A stretch of DNA of 64,000 nt, taken from the NCBI GenBank assembly GCA_964627665.1, contig CAZVKG010000008.1:13124-77123 (forward strand). The letters are read 5' to 3'. The stretch's first letter is position 1, and each line of letters begins with the position of its first letter. Shown piece after piece: positions 50,219 through 58,301 of this stretch. The stretch is from UBA1351 sp964627665. GTDB taxonomy: Bacteria; Bacillota; Clostridia; Lachnospirales; Vallitaleaceae. The translations under genes were made by a program, and so were the position numbers. The notes beneath the pieces are model-generated. The model did not search any database. It saw only the letters and a list, made by a program, of their open reading frames with translations, and was not told the DNA's origin.

Positions 50219-50364
50219 GTTATTCTGTTAACCTACAATTGCATAAATTATTTATCTTTCATGTACATTTTATATCCATTATCACTTGAATGTAAGAAAC
50301 ATCTTTATTCACTTTTTATAAATTATTGCTTACACAATCACCATTAAGCGTTATTTTTTTATTT

Positions 50365-50392
50365 CTTTGTCTTTTTTTAATCTTTTTTTGTC
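50365..50392 (-). promoter_or_regulatory. AraC-type operator upstream of the displaced sugar-operon promoter
   Basis: Minus-strand GACAAAA (50386-50392) and GACAAAG (50365-50371) are direct half-sites spaced 21 bp, typical for YesN/AraC regulators. They sit between the response regulator terminator and the phage left end, on the strand that would have read into the sugar operon. The stretch 50219-50364 is AT-rich leader without a gene. Confidence 0.55.
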
Positions 50393-50423
50393 CATTATTA
50401 ATATTTCCACCAAAAAACGACAA

Positions 50424-50472
50424 TAAAAAAAGAGCTATTGTTCAAGCAATTTATATGCTCGCACAATAGCTC
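50424..50472 (-). terminator. Terminator after the response regulator gene
   Basis: GAGCTATTGT (50432-50441) pairs with ACAATAGCTC (50463-50472); seven or more U residues follow on the minus strand. It closes the binding-protein/kinase/regulator operon 12 bp after the stop. Confidence 0.88.
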
Positions 50473-50483
50473 CGTCAAAATAA

Positions 50484-52055
50484 TTATTTATCCCGTCGTT
50501 TTTCCTTATATTCCATCACTGTCATTCCTGTGATTCGTTTAAACATCTTACTGAAATACTGCTGATTCGAAAATCCGACCTTTTCCACAACATCTTGAAT
50601 TCTATATTCCGGGTTCATTAGAAGCACCTTTGCCCGTTCGATTTTTTTACGGTTAATATAGGTCGTCATATTTTCTCCTGTTTCTTTCTTAAATAGGGTC
50701 GAAAGATAATGCTTCGACAAATTCATATACGATGCTACATTTTCCAAAGATACCCCTTCGACGTAATGCTCTTCAATATAATCCAAAACTCTTTGAATTA
50801 AAAGCTTTGAATGCCCAATATTACTTTTATTGACAACATTCATCAGCACAATCAAAAATTTTGTATAGCGCTGAATCAACTCATCTAATGTCTTACTTTG
50901 CATCATTTCTTCATGATAGGTCTCGTGACGTTTCAATTGACTATCCTCAACAAGAGCTCCCTTAAAATGTTCGAACAACTCATTGATTAGATTCGAAAAC
51001 ACGATTCGAATACTTTTGGGTTTATATTTTTGCCCTTTGGCTTCTTCTTTAATCTCAGATAAAAGAAGTTTAGCTTCTTCCATATCGCCATCATTAACAA
51101 TGGCAACAAATTCTTTCCGATATTTTTTCACGACGTCTGTGATCTCAATTTCTTTTATCTGAACCTCATCTGAACGTACGATGTAAAAATGTGTCAACAA
51201 TACATAGAAGAAAATTGATGTTGACTGACTGAAAGATTCATAATACTTTTTTAACCCTTCCACTTCATCATAAACGGGTGTATATACAAATTGCAAGGCT
51301 TTATCAAAATATTGAATACTACTTTTATTTAGATTAAGCAACGCTTTTTTAATATCATCTTCTTCTAGTGCATCTGATGAAAGCAACACACGATAGCCCA
51401 ATTCCGTCTCACGATATAGATAGTCAATCTTTTTTTCATCAAGATACTGAAAAAATAAGTTAAGAAGCACTTGAGTAAGATGGACAAAGGAACTCGGAAT
51501 ATTTATATATACAAAAGCAGTTTTCTTATTGTCTAATGTATATCCAATCTTCTGACCCATCTCAAACGTTTCACTATTTTCACAAAAACCACACTGAATG
51601 TAATAATCAAACAAATGCGTCCTAATACTCGTATGATTCACATTCATTTCGTATCCATCGGCTCCGGTTCTTGTTGAATAATCTAATGAAGTTTTTATTT
51701 TTTTCATAATCTCTACAAGCTCTTCGTCTTCAACCTCCGACTTCAATATATAGTCGTCCGCTCCTGCTTTTAAAGCTTCGCGTGCATACGAAAATTCATC
51801 ATAGCATGTCAAAACTAAAATCTTCACTTCTGCATTATGCTCTTTAATTTTTTGAACAAGCCAGATTCCATCCTTTTTTGGCATTCTTATATCTGTAAAT
51901 ACAACATCCGGCTCGCTTTTAAGATATTCTTCAAATCCAAGTTCACCATTGGCCGCATCGGCTATAACCACAAAACCTAGATTTTCCCAATCAATCGTCG
52001 TTTTTAATCCGGCTCTGACAAGTGCTTCATCATCCACAATTAAAACTTTATACAT
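50484..52055 (-). CDS. YesN-like response regulator, REC plus AraC-type HTH
   Basis: 523 aa. Receiver domain 1-120 with phospho-acceptor Asp55 in VVFTDIRMPK and VDDE near residue 7. A middle region of about 290 residues of unknown role follows. The carboxy-terminal ~100 residues are AraC HTH (LENVASYMNLSKHYLSTLFK; IQDVVEKVGFSNQQYFSKMF). It should activate sugar transport genes on signals from the adjacent kinase. The natural target, the sugar operon, is now beyond the prophage. Confidence 0.92.
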   Translation of the reverse strand: MYKVLIVDDEALVRAGLKTTIDWENLGFVVIADAANGELGFEEYLKSEPDVVFTDIRMPKKDGIWLVQKIKEHNAEVKILVLTCYDEFSYAREALKAGADDYILKSEVEDEELVEIMKKIKTSLDYSTRTGADGYEMNVNHTSIRTHLFDYYIQCGFCENSETFEMGQKIGYTLDNKKTAFVYINIPSSFVHLTQVLLNLFFQYLDEKKIDYLYRETELGYRVLLSSDALEEDDIKKALLNLNKSSIQYFDKALQFVYTPVYDEVEGLKKYYESFSQSTSIFFYVLLTHFYIVRSDEVQIKEIEITDVVKKYRKEFVAIVNDGDMEEAKLLLSEIKEEAKGQKYKPKSIRIVFSNLINELFEHFKGALVEDSQLKRHETYHEEMMQSKTLDELIQRYTKFLIVLMNVVNKSNIGHSKLLIQRVLDYIEEHYVEGVSLENVASYMNLSKHYLSTLFKKETGENMTTYINRKKIERAKVLLMNPEYRIQDVVEKVGFSNQQYFSKMFKRITGMTVMEYKEKRRDK

Positions 52056-52064
52056 AACATACTC

Positions 52065-53810
52065 CTAACTTAACATTGGAATTCGAACAATTACTGTTGT
52101 CCCTTGTCCTATCAAAGTTTTTATTTCAAGGTGATAGTCACTTCCACAGTATAATTTAATCCGTTGATTCACATTATTTAATCCCACTTTACTAAACCGA
52201 TGCCGGTCATTATTCGTTTTGAAAATCTGCTTGAGAACATCGTCTTCTATTCCCGGACCATCATCTTCTATACTAATCATTAAGTCTGATTCAATAGCTT
52301 CCGCTTTTATGGTAATGGTTATATCCTGCTCATTTTCTACCGCACCATAAATAATAGCATTTTCTACAATCGGTTGTAATATAAGCTTTGGAATCAAATA
52401 ATTATCAATCCCCTCTTGAAGTTGATAATTTATCTTGACACTATCATTAAATCTCAATCGTTGAATCAACATATAGTTCTTAACATATTCGATTTCTTCA
52501 CCTAAGGTAATCATATCTCTACCTAAGTTTGTACTTGTTCTTAGTAATTTTACCAAGGCTGTAATTGCCTTGCTCACGCTAACGTTACCTTGTATCTTCG
52601 CCATCCATTTTATTGTATTTAAAGTATTATATAAAAAATGAGGATTAATCTGGGCATGAAGTGCTTCAAGCTCAACTTCTCTTTTATATTGTTCTTCTTT
52701 AATCAGTCTGTCAATTAGAAATTCCATTTCTCCAATCATATTATTCAGACTTTCACCAAGTTGTCCCACTTCATCACGACTCATAATTTCTGTTCGAACG
52801 CTAAAGTCCCCACGCTCAACGAGCTTCATGGTTCGCATCATTTTCATCATGGGCTCTGTATAACGAAAAGAGAAAAACATAATAAATATGATAATAGCAA
52901 TGGCATAAACAACTCCACCTAAAAGCAGATTCTTTTGAAGTTGATTTAATTCTTGATACAAATAATTCGTCGGAATAATATGAACGACTTTCCAATCATT
53001 GGTTTTTAAGGTCGAATAAATCGCCATAATATCAACACCACGTTTATATTGAAGATAGCCACTAGTCACGGAACTATCGATTATTTCATCCGCATAAGGG
53101 TTATGGCGAATCGTACTTCCTATTTTCTTCTTATCACTATGACTAATCATTGTTCCGTCTCTAGCAATGACAAAAGTCTCACCAACATTATCCTCCAATA
53201 AGTTCGCGTATATTTCTTCGATATTGCTTTCTTCAAGGTAGATGGTCATATATCCATAATCTTCTAATGTATTATAATCAATAAGTCGTCTCGACAAGGA
53301 AAAATAATATTTGTGAAACTCGCCAGATAGAATTTCAATCGTATAATTTCTTGTTTGAATCCAATTCGGTTTACCATTGCCCTTTTCAGGTACATGACCC
53401 TCTGTCGTTATAACGGCTTTTTTCTTAGCTCCAATTGAGTAGACTTGGTTTCCAATCACCATATCAAGAGCCTCTATATCATCCCTTGATGTAAGAAAGG
53501 TTCTCATGACATTCAAAAAGTCATCCCGACTATATTGTTCTTTATTTCTAAGCATGGTCAGCAACTCATTATTACTGATGATGACTGAAGAAAATTCTTC
53601 AACATCATTTAGAACAAAGCTCAGATTTTCACTTGTTTCATTCACCGATTGTATGGCTGTATTTGTATATGTGTTTCTAATAACTTCTCTCACTGTCTTT
53701 GAATAGGTGATTGAAATCACTAGAAAAGGAATTAGAATCAGAAAGATTGCCATTAAGCCAAGCTTCATTCTTAAGTTAAAGCTACCTCTTTGACTATTCA
53801 TTATAACCAC
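52065..53810 (-). CDS. YesM-like sensor histidine kinase
   Basis: 581 aa. Two membrane spans (near 18-38 and 295-315) flank an extracellular dCache-like sensor. Then come HAMP (VERGDFSVRTEIMSRDEVGQ), the His_kinase phospho-site ALHAQINPHFLYNTLNTIKW, and HATPase with N-box LQPIVENAIIYG and DDGPGIEDD. Partner of the response regulator 9 bp downstream; its own start overlaps the binding-protein gene by 17 bp. Confidence 0.92.
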   Translation of the reverse strand: MVIMNSQRGSFNLRMKLGLMAIFLILIPFLVISITYSKTVREVIRNTYTNTAIQSVNETSENLSFVLNDVEEFSSVIISNNELLTMLRNKEQYSRDDFLNVMRTFLTSRDDIEALDMVIGNQVYSIGAKKKAVITTEGHVPEKGNGKPNWIQTRNYTIEILSGEFHKYYFSLSRRLIDYNTLEDYGYMTIYLEESNIEEIYANLLEDNVGETFVIARDGTMISHSDKKKIGSTIRHNPYADEIIDSSVTSGYLQYKRGVDIMAIYSTLKTNDWKVVHIIPTNYLYQELNQLQKNLLLGGVVYAIAIIIFIMFFSFRYTEPMMKMMRTMKLVERGDFSVRTEIMSRDEVGQLGESLNNMIGEMEFLIDRLIKEEQYKREVELEALHAQINPHFLYNTLNTIKWMAKIQGNVSVSKAITALVKLLRTSTNLGRDMITLGEEIEYVKNYMLIQRLRFNDSVKINYQLQEGIDNYLIPKLILQPIVENAIIYGAVENEQDITITIKAEAIESDLMISIEDDGPGIEDDVLKQIFKTNNDRHRFSKVGLNNVNQRIKLYCGSDYHLEIKTLIGQGTTVIVRIPMLS

Positions 53811-55356
53811 TCTCCTTCAATTTAATCAATTGGAGTTGGTTATAAATATGGTAGCTTATGTATTCAGGATCCATATCATCTTCAATCATCCTATGTAAAG
53901 CACTGTTTAAAACAGTTTCCACTCCATAAAAATTTCGTAGTTTAGGTCTTAAATAAATATTTTTATCCATCCAAGATTCTAAAACTGCATATACTTGTTC
54001 ATCCCTAGAGCTAATATTTCTTTTTTTAGGTAATAAAGTAAATGAATCATTATCTTCTTTTGCATAACCCAAATCGTAATAGTGGGATTGCCGAACCGGT
54101 AAATTACCACCTTCTATATGTGTAAACACTTTTTCTTGCATGCGTTTTGATGTTGCCCATGTGATAAATAGCCATGCCGCTTCTTTTTCATCCTCGGAGA
54201 TATATTTATTGATGCCGATACCTGACCCACCATATATATTAGCACTTCCACTGGGTCCCCACGGAAGAATAGAGTATCCTACATTACCTGCAACGCTTGA
54301 ATTATTAATGTCTTCTAAGTAACTCGAGTTTTCATCCCAATTTGGCATCATGGCAATCTCACCATTGCGAAATGCCTCTGCCGAATCCGTCCAATTCCAG
54401 TTTTTACTCTCCGGTGCCGATGCATTAACAACTTCTTTATATACCCTTAGGGCTTCAATGAAGTTTGGGTCTTTGACCGCTATATTTCGAAAAGAATTTA
54501 ATCCGATTGTTGTAATGCCATCGTCTTCAAAATATTTTCCGCCGTAGGCTGATAAAACATTGGAAAAATCACAAAAAATCGAATTATGTTCTTGAGCCAT
54601 ATGACCACTTCCATGCTTGACAACTTCATCCGCTACATTTTCATCAATCCATTTTGACACTTCGATATATCGTTCCCATGTAAACTCCGACTTGCCCGGT
54701 GTCCAATCATACCCCTTCTCTTCCAAAAATTGTTGGCCATAGTTTTCAAAAACATCTTTTCGATAAAACAAAATCATTGTCGTTGTATCGAACGGAATCG
54801 CAAAGGTATTACTCTCATCCGAAAAATGGGAAACCACTTCAACTTGAAAGTCAAAAAAATCATCCGGAAAGCCTTCGACAGTGGGATATTCATTTGAATA
54901 ATTGTATTGATTAAGAGGTTCAAGATAATCCGAAAAGCGATTCAATGTTTGATAGGGGTCCACATAAACAACTTGATATTTACCACTTCGTGATATAAAA
55001 TCAATATTCAATTTTTGGAACAGGGTATCATAGTCTACATTTAGAATGTTAATATTTATACCTGTGACTTTTGAGAATTCATCAGATTCGTGTAACAAAA
55101 TATTTGCATAGAGATTATTTTCAACAATAAAATTCATTGTCATACCATCAAACTTTTTTAAATCATAGCCCGCAGGAAAGTCCAGTTCTTCAAAAGCCGT
55201 ATCTTGAATAACCGTATTAATATCGAAATCCGTTGAAACAATTTGCTTATTTTCATCACATCCCGAAACATTTAGGCTCATTATAACTAAAAGCAAGCAC
55301 CATAGCATATATCGATTCCTTGAATCCTGTCGCCTTTCTTTTCCAAAAGATTTCAT
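53794..55356 (-). CDS. Extracellular solute-binding lipoprotein (family 1) linked to the two-component system
   Basis: 520 aa from MKSFGKERRQDSRNRYMLWC; RBS GAGAGG. The signal peptide ends in a lipobox LNVSGC. SBP_bac_1 features: VVYVDPYQTLNRFSDYLEPL, SNTFAIPFDTTTMILFYRKD, and INKYISEDEKEAAWLFITWA. With no permease beside it and with kinase and regulator directly downstream, it more likely acts as a sugar sensor for the kinase than as a transporter part, as in three-component xylose systems of clostridia. Confidence 0.82.
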   Translation of the reverse strand: MKSFGKERRQDSRNRYMLWCLLLVIMSLNVSGCDENKQIVSTDFDINTVIQDTAFEELDFPAGYDLKKFDGMTMNFIVENNLYANILLHESDEFSKVTGININILNVDYDTLFQKLNIDFISRSGKYQVVYVDPYQTLNRFSDYLEPLNQYNYSNEYPTVEGFPDDFFDFQVEVVSHFSDESNTFAIPFDTTTMILFYRKDVFENYGQQFLEEKGYDWTPGKSEFTWERYIEVSKWIDENVADEVVKHGSGHMAQEHNSIFCDFSNVLSAYGGKYFEDDGITTIGLNSFRNIAVKDPNFIEALRVYKEVVNASAPESKNWNWTDSAEAFRNGEIAMMPNWDENSSYLEDINNSSVAGNVGYSILPWGPSGSANIYGGSGIGINKYISEDEKEAAWLFITWATSKRMQEKVFTHIEGGNLPVRQSHYYDLGYAKEDNDSFTLLPKKRNISSRDEQVYAVLESWMDKNIYLRPKLRNFYGVETVLNSALHRMIEDDMDPEYISYHIYNQLQLIKLKESGYNE

Positions 55357-55357
55357 C

Positions 55358-55732
55358 TTAGTCCTCTCTTTTGTCACTATCCAATATTTCTTTTTGCATC
55401 TTTTTACTTAAGTCACTAAAAATCAAGTCATAAGATTGATCGATCATTGCTTTTACAAGGTCATTGGGAACATTTCCATCCAAGTAGACTGAATTCCAAT
55501 GCACCTTATTCATGTAGTATCCTTCGACAATATCTTCGTATTGGGAACGCAGTTGTTCCCCAAACAAAGGCTCACATTTTATGGTAATAATGTCTTTATT
55601 TTCTTTGTCTTTACAAATAGCTGCAACCATCTTTTTATTCAGTAAATATCGATGCCAGTTCCATTCTTCTTTATAATCTTTGACTATGCCACTTTTTTCT
55701 AAAAGGTATTGATCAATCCACTGATAGTTCAT
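55358..55732 (-). CDS. MmcQ/YjbR family protein
   Basis: 124 aa from MNYQWIDQYLLEKSGIVKDY, with GGAGG before it. Contains the family pattern KMVAAICKDKENKDIITIKC and MNKVHWNSVYLDGNVPNDLV. Members have a CyaY-like fold and may bind DNA; no precise role is known. Overlaps the end of the MFS gene by 20 bp and abuts the binding-protein gene, so all could be co-transcribed. Confidence 0.85.
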   Translation of the reverse strand: MNYQWIDQYLLEKSGIVKDYKEEWNWHRYLLNKKMVAAICKDKENKDIITIKCEPLFGEQLRSQYEDIVEGYYMNKVHWNSVYLDGNVPNDLVKAMIDQSYDLIFSDLSKKMQKEILDSDKRED

Positions 55733-56981
55733 CTTCTTTCCTCCTAAATCCAAAAAATATGACTAATGTAACTATTGCACCGATGATTGGCAAGACAGTA
55801 ATCGGAATATAGCTTACTAAGGCTCCTGACAAAAGTAGTGCCATCGGAAGGACTAGCTTGACAGTACTCATACTAACTCCAAAAACAACACCTCGTATAT
55901 GCCAAGGTATTTCATTTTGCATAATGGTAATAATCGGGATATCTACATAGGACATTCCCATACCAATAAGCAAGCATATAATTGAAAAATATATGGTATG
56001 CATTTGCTCATTCATATACGCCTGCAACAATACAGGTATGCCCAAGAGCGATACCAATATAGCAATAGCAACCATTGTATATGCTAAGATTGTCATATAG
56101 GGTATACGACGCATCAACTTTTCAACTGTAAGCGCCCCTATAATTAGTCCAATAGAAATCATTGCATTAATTATACCGTAGAGTCTTGAAGGTAACAACA
56201 AAATTTCATTAACAATATATGGCAAAGGCACATTCATGGAGAATCCCAGTAAAAAATTTAATACAAGAAACAATAAAAAAGCTTCTTTTAAGAGACTTGA
56301 GGCATATATATAGCGTATACCTTCTTTCACATGTTGAACAAACATTTTTTTGTCATCATCTTCACGTCGATTATTTTCAAGATAAAATTCATAGTTAATA
56401 AACCCTTCCGATAGCGCGGACATAACAAAAGAAATACCATTTATTAAGATAAATAAGCGTATATCAACTAAGGCAATCATCACTCCACCAAGAATGGGAC
56501 CCAAAATCGCTGATGCGGAATCAATAAGCTTACTTAAGGAATTTACTTTTATTCTCGACTCCGGGAATGTAATATTGGGTTTAGCCGCTTCCATACTGAT
56601 ATCATAAAAACTTGTAAATACACTTAGAAAAAAACTCGAAACATAAATTTGCACTAAACTTAAGGGTTCATAACGACTGATATAAAACAAGGATAAGAAC
56701 AATAGACCATTTGCTAAATCCATGCCGATAATAAAGAGCTTTTTAGGAAGTCTGTCTGCAAATACTCCTGCAATCGGGCTGATTATAATCAGCGGTAAAA
56801 TATTGATCATAATAGTAATGGCATAACTTAATGCTGATCCGGTTATTGATAACACATATAGACTAATCGCAAAGCCGTAGACAGATGTTCCAAGCATGGA
56901 AACTGTTTTCCCCCATAAAAACAAAAATATATTCTTCATCTCCGCATTTCTTTTCTGCAGATTCATTGACACGTCACTCAT
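55713..56981 (-). CDS. MFS transporter, drug-efflux type
   Basis: About 422 aa with 12 predicted spans. Motif A-like SPIAGVFADRLPKKLFIIGM between helices 2 and 3, and FFLSVFTSFYDISMEAAKPN, typical of the macrolide/enterobactin-exporter group. Start chosen at MSDVSMNLQKRNAEM, 7 nt after GGAG. The promoter upstream has the long 19-bp spacer of MerR-controlled genes, and a MerR fusion protein is encoded next door. Substrate unknown. Confidence 0.85.
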   Translation of the reverse strand: MSDVSMNLQKRNAEMKNIFLFLWGKTVSMLGTSVYGFAISLYVLSITGSALSYAITIMINILPLIIISPIAGVFADRLPKKLFIIGMDLANGLLFLSLFYISRYEPLSLVQIYVSSFFLSVFTSFYDISMEAAKPNITFPESRIKVNSLSKLIDSASAILGPILGGVMIALVDIRLFILINGISFVMSALSEGFINYEFYLENNRREDDDKKMFVQHVKEGIRYIYASSLLKEAFLLFLVLNFLLGFSMNVPLPYIVNEILLLPSRLYGIINAMISIGLIIGALTVEKLMRRIPYMTILAYTMVAIAILVSLLGIPVLLQAYMNEQMHTIYFSIICLLIGMGMSYVDIPIITIMQNEIPWHIRGVVFGVSMSTVKLVLPMALLLSGALVSYIPITVLPIIGAIVTLVIFFGFRRKEDELSVD

Positions 56982-57011
56982 ATACATTCTCCTTTCAACT
57001 ACTATAGAGAA

Positions 57012-57042
57012 AGTATACTATGTGGTGTCCACCCAACGACAA
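57012..57042 (-). promoter_or_regulatory. MerR-type promoter of the MFS gene
   Basis: Minus-strand TTGTCG (57037-57042), a 19-bp spacer, TATACT (57012-57017). The spacer holds the dyad GGTG-N2-CACC (57024-57033). A 19-bp spacer with a central dyad is the standard design of MerR-activated promoters, which are untwisted by the effector-bound regulator. Confidence 0.7.
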
Positions 57043-57049
57043 GAGCAAT

Positions 57050-58270
57050 TTAAAGTTTTCCTATATATAAATAATTATAGATTTTTTCCCCTTCCACAAA
57101 AAAATCCTCTCCGGGACCCCCTTCCGAGATGAGTTGGGTCTCATAATTACGCATACATTTAAACCCTAACTTTGAAAGTTCGTGTTGAATCCCTTCCTTC
57201 TGAAACCACTGTCTCCTATCCTTTGGAATCAAGGTATTTAGAGAAAAGTTTTCGAAGAAGAGGAAATGCCCTTGATATAAACAGGTTTGTTTCAAAAGAT
57301 GCATAATTGAATCTAATAAAAAATCACAATGGTCAAAAGCATAGTTTGTGCTTCCGGTTGCATCGATTAAGTAGTCAATCGAATGATCTTGCAATGGAAT
57401 CGCTTTAAAATCGCAACACAAGTAGAGAATCTTTAGATTCTCTCCGGCAGTAGCCAAATCTTTCTTAAGCCACTGATGGGCATTGGGGTTATGATCAACC
57501 GCAATATATACTGATTGCTTAGGTATCATCTCAATCATATTTCTCAGAAAAAAGCCACGCCCGGAACCGAGTTCTAAAACGCTTCCTTTATCCGGATTCT
57601 CAAAAATACTATGCTTTCTAGCCCACTGTAATGTTAGATGTAAGTTTTTCAAATAATCAATGTGGGTTGTCTGCACATAGTCCTCGATAAATGTATCATC
57701 AAAGACAAAAGCTTCACTTGAATTTAATGCCCCTTCTCCATAAACAATACCTTCATGTATGACTAATCGTTCACCACAAGAACAGGTCATTATTCCATTA
57801 AGTACTTCACCTTGATCCACATGGCCATCAATCAACCTATAGGCTTGCTGACATTTTTTGCAAAACAACAAAGATAAGGCATCTAATGGCGCCCCAGCCA
57901 CACGTGAATCTTCTTCATTATGATCAGGCAAAGCATCAATGGCATCTTCTAATTTTTCTTGCATTGTCTTCAAACGATTTAACTCACCATGAATCCATCC
58001 TAATTTATTCTTGTAAAAGGCTTTATAGGTTTTACGTTGATTATACCCAGTATACTTGCCAATGCGCTCAAATAGCATCAAAGTTTGTATTTCACTTATG
58101 GAAAATCCCAGTTCCTTTAAAGCAACAATCGTTTCATAATCCTTTTGAGCATGATCATCAAAATCATAATAATTCCCGTTTTTATCCGGATTAAGTATAG
58201 ACATCTCCATATAATGCCTAATTGTATCAATGGTCGTCTTGTTAGCTTTTGCAAATTCGCCAATTTTCAA
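57050..58270 (-). CDS. MerR regulator fused to a zinc ribbon and SAM methyltransferase
   Basis: About 406 aa. Residues 1-70: MerR HTH (KIGEFAKANKTTIDTIRHYM; ALKELGFSISEIQTLMLF). A coiled coil runs to about 125. Then a four-cysteine ribbon (FCKKCQQAYRL ... TCSCGERLVI), followed by a class I methyltransferase (SVLELGSGRGFFLRNMIEMI; VYIAVDHNPNA). TTG at 58270 is the likely start, 6 nt after GGGGGTG; an in-frame GTG lies 9 bp earlier. The fusion suggests a regulator that also modifies a substrate, perhaps a drug or rRNA base. Confidence 0.82.
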   Translation of the reverse strand: MKIGEFAKANKTTIDTIRHYMEMSILNPDKNGNYYDFDDHAQKDYETIVALKELGFSISEIQTLMLFERIGKYTGYNQRKTYKAFYKNKLGWIHGELNRLKTMQEKLEDAIDALPDHNEEDSRVAGAPLDALSLLFCKKCQQAYRLIDGHVDQGEVLNGIMTCSCGERLVIHEGIVYGEGALNSSEAFVFDDTFIEDYVQTTHIDYLKNLHLTLQWARKHSIFENPDKGSVLELGSGRGFFLRNMIEMIPKQSVYIAVDHNPNAHQWLKKDLATAGENLKILYLCCDFKAIPLQDHSIDYLIDATGSTNYAFDHCDFLLDSIMHLLKQTCLYQGHFLFFENFSLNTLIPKDRRQWFQKEGIQHELSKLGFKCMRNYETQLISEGGPGEDFFVEGEKIYNYLYIGKL

Positions 58271-58301
58271 TATATACACCCCCTTGTTACTTTACATTGT
58301 T

